DNA of 6,091 nt, from contig CAZILN010000303.1 in the NCBI GenBank assembly GCA_964540005.1, positions 1 through 6,091 on the forward strand. Direction: 5' to 3'. Positions 1 to 6,091 of this stretch are shown piece after piece. The translations under genes were made by a program, and so were the position numbers. How positions within the stretch are numbered: position 1 is the stretch's first letter; each line of letters starts with the position of its first letter. A model generated the notes under the pieces. It was given only the letters and a program-made list of their open reading frames with translations. It was not told the DNA's origin and did no database searches. This DNA is from CAZILN01 sp964540005 (GTDB taxonomy: Bacteria > Bacteroidota > Bacteroidia > Bacteroidales > SM23-62).

Positions 1-1
1 T

Positions 2-379
2 TCGTGGTATAATGAGTTCGTCCAGAATTATAATATAGCTTACGATTTTCAGCTGAACGATTCCTGGGCGCCCGAATTGGGAAGGACAGGGGCGGACCTA
101 TACCCGCATGTCCGGTATAATTACTATTCACCGAAAGGTCATTATTATGTCTGGGACTATTCCTACTTCAAACTGCAAAATGCCCAGGTTTCCTATACCT
201 TCTCCGGCCCGTGGGTGAAATCGACGGGGACAGAACAGTTAAAGGTCTATGCCTCAATAAATAACCTCCTTATTTGGAATAAAATACTGGAAGACAGGGA
301 CAGGCCGATGGACATGAACAGCCAGTTTGAATACCCCCTTCTGAGAAGGTACAGTCTCGGACTAAACATTTCATTTTAA
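2..379 (+). CDS. SusC/RagA-family TonB-dependent outer-membrane transporter, C-terminal 125 residues (5' end outside window)
   Basis: This is the end of a SusC-type outer-membrane beta-barrel that imports nutrients using TonB energy. The frame is open from the first full codon at position 2 to the TAA at 377-379, so the start lies upstream of the window. A TTG at 77 is internal and not a start. The visible part matches the end of SusC proteins: an SWAPELGRTGADLYP segment, the strand YVWDYSYFKLQNAQVSYTF (counterpart of the family's 'sYlRLknvtLgY'), then LKVYASINNLLIW (counterpart of 'lriYvsgqNLf'), and the ending YPLLRRYSLGLNISF. The final beta-strand with C-terminal phenylalanine is the usual signal for barrel insertion by the BAM complex. 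The downstream susD begins 12 nt later and is most likely the partner lipoprotein of this barrel. Plug domain and substrate cannot be judged from this fragment. Family assignment is firm; substrate is unknown. Confidence 0.93.
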   Translation, partial: SWYNEFVQNYNIAYDFQLNDSWAPELGRTGADLYPHVRYNYYSPKGHYYVWDYSYFKLQNAQVSYTFSGPWVKSTGTEQLKVYASINNLLIWNKILEDRDRPMDMNSQFEYPLLRRYSLGLNISF

Positions 380-391
380 GAAGTTAAAACC

Positions 392-2167
392 ATGAAGAGA
401 ATATCGAGTTTCATCATTTTGTGTTTCATTATATTGGCATCCGGCATGTGGTCATGCGAGGAGTACCTTGACAAGACACCCGACGCCGATGTTACGGAAA
501 AAGATGTTTTCAGCAGTTATGAAAGTTTCCAGGGATTTGCCGACGTCCTGTATGGTTGCGTTGTGGATGTGAACAACCATGCACTGACCACGGGAAGTGA
601 AAATGGTGACCTTTCCATTGCATGGCAGAGCTGGGCGTCTGCACGCAAGTTTGCAGAGGGAAATTACTGGGAGGTGCTGTACAGTTACTGGCAGTCAAAT
701 TACTGGGAGGAAAACGATCCGGGCACCTTCGGGCCACAGGGCGTCCCTTCCGGGATCTGGCCGTATAGCTGGAAAGGTATCCGGATTGCAAATACCTGCC
801 TGGAGAAATTGCCTCTCCTACAGGGTACTGAAGAACAGAAGAGACTGATTGAGGGACAGGCCTATTTTTTCAGGGCTTACCTGCATTGGGAGATCGTGGT
901 AAGGTGGGGAGGGATCCCCTATACTGATAAGGTTTATACTGCAGATGAAAACCTGTCCATTCCAAGACTCACGTTCCAGGGTACGGTTGAAAGGATTGTC
1001 GAGGATTTTGATAAAGCAGCCGCACTGTTGCCTGCCGATTGGGACCAGACGGAAGTGGGGGCTACCCGTACGGGATTTAATACGGGACGTGCCACCAAGG
1101 GTGCCGCCCTGGCTTATAAAGCCAAAGCCCTGCTGTTTGCCGGGAGCCCGCTAATGGTTCATGATGCAGGGGGCGCCTATACCTACGATGCCGATTATAT
1201 GAAAAGGGCTGCCGAGGCGGCTTGGGAGGTTATTAAACTGGCCGATCAGGGGGTTTATGCACTGACCCCGTTTACAGAGTTTCAGGACCTGTTCGAAAGG
1301 ACGGATGGCACGATCCCGTGGACCTCTGAAACCATCTGGGCAAAGATTCCCAACCAGTTCGGTTCGGGACAAATGAGGAACAGGCTTGGCAGGCTTTATG
1401 CACCGGCCAGGTTCGGTGGTAATGCTATCTGCGAGACACCCGTACAGAATTTTGTCGACAGGTTTGAAATGAGCAACGGACTGCCCATCGATGATCCGGG
1501 TTCAGGATATGATCCCAAGGATCCCTGGTCGGACAGGGATCCGAGGTTCAGACAATTCATTTATGTCGACGGGGATAATGCGGGATTAAATGCGCTGACG
1601 GTCCTCGCGCTCTACCAGGGAGGCCAGGACAAAGAAGACCCGGGTGTCCTGACATCATATATCTGTCATAAATACTGGCCAAAGGGAGTGAATCAGATTG
1701 ATAACCTGTGGTCGCAGTTCACTTATACCACTCCGTTGATGAGGCTGGCAGATGTTTACCTGATGTACGCCGAGGCGGTAAACGAGGTTTCAGGTCCTTT
1801 CGGTACAGCCACGGGCGCCGGCATCACGGCTGTAGATGCTGTGAATATAGTCAGGGATCGTTCCGGAATGCCTGATGTGGATGCACAATTTACCGGCAGC
1901 AAGGATGCATTCAGGGGAAGGATTTGGAACGAAAGGAGCGTGGAATTATGTTTCGAGGGTTCCAGGTGGAATGATATGAGAAGATGGTATATTGCTCACC
2001 TTCCTGAATATAAGGTGCAGTACGACCTGGTTTTCGACCAGGGCCATACCTTTTTCAACAAGGTGGTTGTGTTTAACAGGGTCTTCGAACAGAAGCATTA
2101 CTGGATGCCCTTCTATAAGGAACAGACACAATTATACCCGGAATGGCCGCAAAACCCGGGCTGGTAG
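392..2167 (+). CDS. SusD/RagB-family nutrient-binding outer-membrane lipoprotein (complete, 591 aa)
   Basis: This is a surface lipoprotein that acts as the substrate-capturing lid on a SusC barrel, probably the one ending at 379. The N-terminus is a signal peptide (MKR, hydrophobic core, then GMWSC) with the predicted lipidated cysteine at residue 22. E23 and E24 follow, resembling the acidic surface-export signal of Bacteroidota lipoproteins. SusD landmarks run in order: EGQAYFFRAYLHWEIVVRWGG (154-174, the usual 'EArFlRAyyYfdLvrrfGg' helices), a helix ending in ALLP (211-214), GRATKGAALAYKAKALLFAG (232-251), TPVQNFVDRFEMSNG (349-363), DRDPRFRQFIYVDG (381-394), PLMRLADVYLMYAEAVNE (448-465), ERSVELCFEGSRWNDMRRW (514-532) and the terminal PQNPGW (586-591). 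This covers both the N-terminal SusD-like and C-terminal SusD/RagB domains, and the length is normal for the family. An aromatic-rich stretch at residues 78-127 may form part of the ligand platform. ATG 392 is chosen because it gives a full lipoprotein signal. No strong Shine-Dalgarno precedes it. The ligand is unknown. Confidence 0.96.
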   Translation: MKRISSFIILCFIILASGMWSCEEYLDKTPDADVTEKDVFSSYESFQGFADVLYGCVVDVNNHALTTGSENGDLSIAWQSWASARKFAEGNYWEVLYSYWQSNYWEENDPGTFGPQGVPSGIWPYSWKGIRIANTCLEKLPLLQGTEEQKRLIEGQAYFFRAYLHWEIVVRWGGIPYTDKVYTADENLSIPRLTFQGTVERIVEDFDKAAALLPADWDQTEVGATRTGFNTGRATKGAALAYKAKALLFAGSPLMVHDAGGAYTYDADYMKRAAEAAWEVIKLADQGVYALTPFTEFQDLFERTDGTIPWTSETIWAKIPNQFGSGQMRNRLGRLYAPARFGGNAICETPVQNFVDRFEMSNGLPIDDPGSGYDPKDPWSDRDPRFRQFIYVDGDNAGLNALTVLALYQGGQDKEDPGVLTSYICHKYWPKGVNQIDNLWSQFTYTTPLMRLADVYLMYAEAVNEVSGPFGTATGAGITAVDAVNIVRDRSGMPDVDAQFTGSKDAFRGRIWNERSVELCFEGSRWNDMRRWYIAHLPEYKVQYDLVFDQGHTFFNKVVVFNRVFEQKHYWMPFYKEQTQLYPEWPQNPGW

Positions 2168-2183
2168 TTGACATATAATTTAT

Positions 2184-2189
2184 AAAGGA
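2184..2189 (+). promoter_or_regulatory. Ribosome binding site of the 999-aa susC
   Basis: AAAGGA lies 6 nt before ATG 2196 and is complementary to the Bacteroidota 16S rRNA 3' end (family knowledge). It decides the start: the in-frame TTG at 2190 has no spacing from this site, so initiation at 2196 is favoured. Confidence 0.6.
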
Positions 2190-2195
2190 TTGATC

Positions 2196-5195
2196 ATGAG
2201 AAAGCTTTTTTCCGTAAGTAGTATCCTCATACTCTTAAGTAGTATATTCACGGACACAATCCATTCCCAGGTAACAAATGAGGGGCTGAAAACAATTACC
2301 ATCAGTTCCAGGATAACTGACCAGGACGGGAATCCTGTTACCAACGCCACCATATACGGTAAGGAGGGAGCTTTAACTGTTACACCCGGAGATGATGGTA
2401 CGTTTATGATTGATGTTCCCGCAGGCTCCATATTATTCATTGAAGCCGAAGGTTACGGTTCTGTGAAAATCGCGGCCAGCACGGAACATTTCCCGGAGCA
2501 GATAACCCTCGAATCCCAGGCATACCAGGCAAGTGATATGGATGAGGTAAATATTCCTTTCGGGATGATCAGGAAACGCTATACCACCGGGTCAGTAACC
2601 GTCCTGGACCCTGATGAACTATCCGGCTATGATGCCAACCAGGACATATATACTGCCCTGAACGGAAGGGTGCCGGGACTTTATGAAAATATTAACCTCT
2701 ACGGGATGGGTGCGGCATTGCTGGTAGTTGACGGCATTCCCAGGCCGGTGACATCGCTTAACCTGGAAGAGATCGATCAGATCACCGTCCTTAAGGATCC
2801 CGTTTCGAGGCTTCTCTACGGGGCGAAGGCCGACCTGCCTGTCATCCTTTTTACTACCAAACACGGCGAGTCGTACAAGAGCAGGATGGATGTCAAATAT
2901 GAAACGGGCATCATGACCCCTATCAGCTATCCTCAATACCTGGGAGCAGCTGACTACATGACCCTTTACAACGAGGCCCTCGGCAATGACGGATTGGCGC
3001 CAAAGTATGACAGTACCGCCATCGCCGCTACACGTAAAGGGGATAATTATGTCCTCTATCCTGATGAGGAGTACTTCAATGCAAACTACCTGAAGAAATT
3101 CAAGAATTATCACAGGCTGATCGCCGGGGCCTCAGGTGGGAACGACATTGCCAGGTATTACACCTACATGGGCTGGACTACACAGAATTCGATGCTGGCC
3201 CTGGGTGACGAGGAACGGAATAGCCGGATCAACCTCAGGGGCAGTTCGGATTGCCAGGTGAACAAATACATCCGCATGAGTGCTTCCGGTGTAGCTATAT
3301 TTGATTTCAGCAACAACCTCAAAAACGGTGATTTCTGGGGAAATGCGTCCACCTTCCTTCCAAACCAGGCCCCGTTGCTGATCCCTGTGAACGATGAGGA
3401 CCTTCTTGCCAACGCTTCCCTGATAAGGGGCCAGTACGTGCTGGGTGGCACGGGTATTTACCAGGATAATATCTATGGTGACGTGGTCATGGCCGGATAC
3501 CGGAAAACCATGAACAGGATCATCCAGATTAATTCGGGACTGGATTTCGACATGAATTTCATCACACCCGGACTGACGGGAAAGGCTTACCTGACATTCG
3601 ATATGCGCAATTATTATGAATCGCGCCAGCTGAATACCTACGCCGTTTATGAACCGGCTGTTTACATCGGTTCCGCAGGCCTGGACAGCCTGGGCCTGAA
3701 CAAGATCGGCCTTGATGTAAAGCAGGGCACCGAATCACTCATTAATCCGGATATATACAGAAGGGTGGGACTCTTCGGAACGCTTAATTATCACAGGATT
3801 TTCAATTCCATACACGAGATCAGTTCCACGGCTGTGATGTACCGGCAGCAGTTGCGGCTGAACCAGCAGATCCATCCCGGCAAAGACCTTCATTTCGGAA
3901 TGCAGGTAAATTACAGTTTCAGGAAGAAATATATCCTCCAGGCCGGAGGAGTGGTTCCTGCATCGCAAAAGCTTCCGGAAGCCAACCGCTATGCCTTCTC
4001 ACCAGCGGTGGGCGCTGCATGGATTATCAGCGAGGAGGATTTCATGCCGGGTGACATGTTTGATTTCCTGAAAATGAGGTTCAACTGGGGGCTGATAAAT
4101 ACCGATGTAGGGATTGACCAGGAATACCTGTATCAAACCACCTATTCACAGGGCGCGAACTTCAGTTATGATAACGGGATTGTCCAGAACCGGATCCGGA
4201 ACTTCTCTACCCTTGCCAATCCGGCACTGGACTGGGTAAAGAGGAGGGAGACTTCAACAGGGTTTGAAGCCCTTATCCTTGACCGGTCCCTGCAACTGGA
4301 AGCAACCTGGTTCAGGTCCCTTCTTTTCGATGAGATAACAACCAGGAATAATTTTTACCCAAGCCTGATGGGGAGTACACTGGCTTATGAGAATTATGAG
4401 AGCCACCTTGATCAGGGAGTGGAATTAGGGATTACCTACCACAAAGATTTAAATGAGGTAAATATTTCTGTAGGCTCCAACCTGGTGTATTCCGTACCGA
4501 AGGTCGTCAAGCTTGATGAACCCGACTATGAATATGATTACCTCGTGAGAACGGGTAAGCCCACCGATGCTATTTTCGGGTGGGTTGATGAAGGCTTGTT
4601 TGCCGACCAGGATGATATCGACAACCATGCTGTGCAGACCTTCGGGACAACCCACCCCGGCGACATCAAATACAAGGACCTGAACGATGATCATGTGATC
4701 GATGACAATGATGTTAAGATGATTGGCTATTCGGCCCCCAGGTTACAGTATGCCTTACACTGCAACATCCGGTACAAATTGTTTGAGCTGTTCATGATTG
4801 GCACCGGTCAGGCAGGACAGAGCACGCTGTTCAATAATCCTTATTACTGGGTTTATGGGGAAAGGAAATATTCGGAACTTGTGATGGGAAGATGGACACC
4901 GGAAACTGCTGCTACCGCAACATATCCGAGGCTGTCCTCGACCAGCAATTCAAATAATTTCAGGAGTTCAACCTACTGGATGGAGAAAGACAACTGGTTC
5001 ACTTTGCAACGGGTGCAGCTGACAATGAACCTTCCCGAAAGAATAACCGGCAGCAATTTTATATCGGGACTGCAGATTTACCTGCGTGGCTCCAACCTGA
5101 TGACGCTTTCCAATATAAGGGATAAGAAGGAATTGAATATAGGGACCGAACCCCAGTTCAGGACCTTTGCAGCCGGACTAAATGTTACATTTTAA
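2196..5195 (+). CDS. SusC/RagA-family TonB-dependent outer-membrane transporter with compact plug (complete, 999 aa)
   Basis: This is an outer-membrane barrel for TonB-driven import of a substrate delivered by a SusD lid. ATG 2196 is preceded by AAAGGA at 2184-2189. An in-frame TTG at 2190 directly abuts that site and is not a plausible start. A signal peptide covers about residues 1-24, cut near HS/Q25. A carboxypeptidase-D-like beta-sandwich follows (about 34-106), including RITDQDGNPVTNATIYG. DEVNIPFG (116-123) lies where the TonB-box region of the family sits. The plug follows: LNGRVPGL (155-162), LLVVDGIPR (175-183), LEEIDQITVLKDP (190-202) and VILFTTKHG (216-224). Barrel landmarks include RYAFSPAVGAAWIISEEDF (598-616), LKMRFNWG (625-632), NPALDWVKRRETSTGF (675-690), the acidic loop DLNDDHVIDDND (828-839) before GYSAPRLQYAL, and the C-terminal strand AAGLNVTF. 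There is no N-terminal STN domain, so direct signalling to a FecR-type anti-sigma factor is not expected. The plug is shorter and more divergent than in typical SusC. The probable partner is the susD starting 18 nt downstream. Confidence 0.95.
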   Translation: MRKLFSVSSILILLSSIFTDTIHSQVTNEGLKTITISSRITDQDGNPVTNATIYGKEGALTVTPGDDGTFMIDVPAGSILFIEAEGYGSVKIAASTEHFPEQITLESQAYQASDMDEVNIPFGMIRKRYTTGSVTVLDPDELSGYDANQDIYTALNGRVPGLYENINLYGMGAALLVVDGIPRPVTSLNLEEIDQITVLKDPVSRLLYGAKADLPVILFTTKHGESYKSRMDVKYETGIMTPISYPQYLGAADYMTLYNEALGNDGLAPKYDSTAIAATRKGDNYVLYPDEEYFNANYLKKFKNYHRLIAGASGGNDIARYYTYMGWTTQNSMLALGDEERNSRINLRGSSDCQVNKYIRMSASGVAIFDFSNNLKNGDFWGNASTFLPNQAPLLIPVNDEDLLANASLIRGQYVLGGTGIYQDNIYGDVVMAGYRKTMNRIIQINSGLDFDMNFITPGLTGKAYLTFDMRNYYESRQLNTYAVYEPAVYIGSAGLDSLGLNKIGLDVKQGTESLINPDIYRRVGLFGTLNYHRIFNSIHEISSTAVMYRQQLRLNQQIHPGKDLHFGMQVNYSFRKKYILQAGGVVPASQKLPEANRYAFSPAVGAAWIISEEDFMPGDMFDFLKMRFNWGLINTDVGIDQEYLYQTTYSQGANFSYDNGIVQNRIRNFSTLANPALDWVKRRETSTGFEALILDRSLQLEATWFRSLLFDEITTRNNFYPSLMGSTLAYENYESHLDQGVELGITYHKDLNEVNISVGSNLVYSVPKVVKLDEPDYEYDYLVRTGKPTDAIFGWVDEGLFADQDDIDNHAVQTFGTTHPGDIKYKDLNDDHVIDDNDVKMIGYSAPRLQYALHCNIRYKLFELFMIGTGQAGQSTLFNNPYYWVYGERKYSELVMGRWTPETAATATYPRLSSTSNSNNFRSSTYWMEKDNWFTLQRVQLTMNLPERITGSNFISGLQIYLRGSNLMTLSNIRDKKELNIGTEPQFRTFAAGLNVTF

Positions 5196-5198
5196 TCA

Positions 5199-5206
5199 AG
5201 AAAGGA
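5199..5206 (+). promoter_or_regulatory. Extended Shine-Dalgarno site of the downstream susD
   Basis: AGAAAGGA lies 7 nt before ATG 5214 and is an 8-base match to the expected anti-Shine-Dalgarno complement (AGAAAGGAGG). It is the strongest such site in the window. The equivalent junction before the first susD (380-391) holds only an A-rich GAAGTTAAAACC. The difference suggests the two lids may be translated at different rates, but that is inference. Confidence 0.6.
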
Positions 5207-5213
5207 TAACACC

Positions 5214-6091
5214 ATGAAAAAATATATTCATCCGATATTGATTGCTGGTATTCTGATTGGTGGACTGGTATCGTGTGAAAAGTTCCTTGAATACGAACAG
5301 GACAACACCCTTTCGGAAGAGGAAATGTTGGGAGATCCCTCATTTTATGAAGGCCTCCTGTTGCATGCCTATAGCGGTATGCCCGGTAGTAATAACTTCA
5401 ACAGCGACATCGCCACAGATGATGCAGTCACCAACAACAAGGAATCTTCTTTTCTGAAAATGGCTACAGGTGAATGGAAATCAACCTTTTATCCCCTGGC
5501 AACATGGGAACAGGCCTATGATGAAATTGCCTATATCAATGCGTTCCTGGAAGATATGGACAGGGTTACATGGTCGTGGGAAAGCGAAGAGGGAAATATG
5601 AATTTTGCCAAACGGCTCAAGGGTGAAGCATACGGGTTAAGAGCCTGGTGGATGGCCAGGATACTGGAATATCATGCAGGGAAATCAACCGGTGATGTTC
5701 TGCTCGGTTTCTCGGTCGTGACAGAGGTTCTGACAATAGATGACGACTATAAGCTGCCCAGGGATCCCTATTCCGGGTGTGTGGCCCAGATCCTTTCCGA
5801 TATCGATACGGCGGTCAAATACCTGCCGCAGGAATACCAGGATATCTCCGGGGATCCCATATACAACAGTACTTTTGGAAAAAGATACCAGAACAGGATG
5901 TCCGGACTGGCAGCACTTGCCCTGAAATCCCGGGTTACCCTGTTTGCAGCAAGCCCGGCATACAGCAGCCTTTCCTGGGAAGATGCTGCTGTTGCGGCAG
6001 GGGAGATCATCAGGGATAACGGCGGGCTCAATGCCATCTCGGGAACGGGACTGGCATTCTATAAAAATTACCAGGACCCCGAAATAATCTG
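5214..6091 (+). CDS. SusD/RagB-family outer-membrane lipoprotein, N-terminal 292 residues (3' end outside window)
   Basis: This is the second SusD-type lid lipoprotein, probably serving the 999-aa barrel upstream. I translated it directly: from ATG 5214 the frame has no stop through 6091, so the gene runs off the window and is not a pseudogene. The signal peptide is MKKYIHPI followed by a glycine/isoleucine/leucine-rich core and the lipobox LVSC, with lipidation expected at C21. The mature start CEKFLE is the classic SusD beginning. Further landmarks are WEQAYDEIAYINAFLEDM (98-115), RLKGEAYGLRAWWMARILEY (134-153, the 'aEAyflRAyyyf' helix pair), LPRDPYSGCVAQILSDIDTA (181-200) and YLP (203-205, end of the paired helix), then MSGLAALALKSRVTLFAASP (229-248). 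The C-terminal SusD/RagB domain is not in view. Outside the shared helices it differs clearly from the 591-aa SusD upstream, so the two lids may bind different parts of a substrate or different substrates. An 8-nt Shine-Dalgarno match at 5199-5206 supports this start. Confidence 0.94.
   Translation, partial: MKKYIHPILIAGILIGGLVSCEKFLEYEQDNTLSEEEMLGDPSFYEGLLLHAYSGMPGSNNFNSDIATDDAVTNNKESSFLKMATGEWKSTFYPLATWEQAYDEIAYINAFLEDMDRVTWSWESEEGNMNFAKRLKGEAYGLRAWWMARILEYHAGKSTGDVLLGFSVVTEVLTIDDDYKLPRDPYSGCVAQILSDIDTAVKYLPQEYQDISGDPIYNSTFGKRYQNRMSGLAALALKSRVTLFAASPAYSSLSWEDAAVAAGEIIRDNGGLNAISGTGLAFYKNYQDPEII

Larger units (their letters stand above)
2..6091 (+). other. Probable single transcription unit: tandem susC-susD-susC-susD
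   Basis: All four genes are on the same strand with gaps of 12, 28 and 18 nt. No GC-rich hairpin with a T-run and no properly spaced promoter fits in any gap, so co-transcription from a promoter upstream of the window is likely. The unit extends beyond both window edges. Regulatory genes and degradative enzymes, which usually flank such pairs, are not in view. Confidence 0.75.

Noticed and set aside
510..791. Antisense and alternative-frame open frames within the first susD (for example 510-791 minus, 597-848 plus, 1151-1372 minus).
   Set aside because: All overlap conserved SusD sequence, and none shows a family motif or an independent ribosome binding site.
2161..2172. Twelve-base sequence CTGGTAGTTGAC present at 2161 and again at 2721.
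   Set aside because: One copy spans a stop codon and a spacer, and the other encodes the conserved LVVD plug motif. Two copies with no flanking similarity are best explained by chance.
2168..2179. TTGACA (2168-2173) and TATAAT (2174-2179) in the gap before the complete susC, resembling a sigma-70 promoter.
   Set aside because: The two boxes touch each other with no spacer of about 17 nt, so they cannot work as a -35/-10 pair. Bacteroidota promoters also use a different consensus (TTTG / TAnnTTTG), which is matched only partly here (TAATTTAT).
2174..2184. Inverted repeat TATAA-T-TTATA as a possible hairpin or operator.
   Set aside because: It is a short, all-AT palindrome with a one-base centre, so it is too weak for a terminator, and no second copy is seen. 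AT-rich spacers produce such palindromes by chance.
2190..2195. Alternative TTG start for the complete susC two codons upstream.
   Set aside because: It directly abuts the AAAGGA ribosome binding site. The ATG at 2196 has proper spacing and a normal MRK signal-peptide start.
2295..2513. Carboxypeptidase-D-like domain at the start of the susC, as a possible enzyme.
   Set aside because: This is the non-catalytic beta-sandwich common to SusC N-termini. No peptidase domain or metal-binding catalytic residues accompany it.
2619..3113. Antisense open frame of 164 codons opposite the complete susC.
   Set aside because: It lies wholly inside a strongly supported SusC plug and barrel region, has no recognisable domain, and is explained as a shadow of the sense codons.
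5257..5457. Plus-strand open frames at 5257-5457, 5740-5925 and 5777-6019 and a minus-strand one at 5768-6037.
   Set aside because: The correct frame here starts at 5214 and remains open to the window end with clear SusD motifs, so these are out-of-frame shadows.

Overview
The window looks like a chromosomal segment from a member of the Bacteroidota. All four recognisable genes belong to the SusC/SusD outer-membrane nutrient-uptake families, which are characteristic of that phylum. Both complete N-termini of the lipoproteins carry acidic residues right after the lipidated cysteine, as in Bacteroidota surface lipoproteins. I cannot name a genus. The moderate base composition and Sus-type organisation fit many free-living or gut Bacteroidia.

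Layout, all on the plus strand: (1) positions 2-379, the last 125 codons of a SusC-type TonB-dependent transporter whose start lies upstream of the window; (2) 392-2167, a complete SusD-type surface lipoprotein (591 aa); (3) 2196-5195, a complete SusC-type transporter (999 aa) with an unusually compact plug domain; (4) 5214 to the window end, the first 292 codons of a second SusD-type lipoprotein. Its frame stays open to base 6091, so the gene is cut by the window edge and not broken. The gaps are only 12, 28 and 18 nt, with no terminator hairpin or convincing promoter between the genes. The four genes therefore look like one transcription unit with the order susC-susD-susC-susD. There is no gene-free stretch longer than 28 nt.

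In the known SusCD mechanism, a SusD lipoprotein sits as a lid over the SusC beta-barrel. The lid captures an oligomeric nutrient (usually a glycan, sometimes peptides) and the TonB-driven barrel imports it. Here two such lid/barrel units are encoded back to back, so the locus probably takes up one complex substrate or two related ones. No glycoside hydrolase, protease, sensor or sigma/anti-sigma gene is visible, so the substrate cannot be named and membership in a polysaccharide utilization locus is inference.

Nothing here is clearly a new system. The most notable points are the shortened and altered plug of the complete SusC, an aromatic-rich segment in the complete SusD, and Shine-Dalgarno sequences at only some of the junctions.
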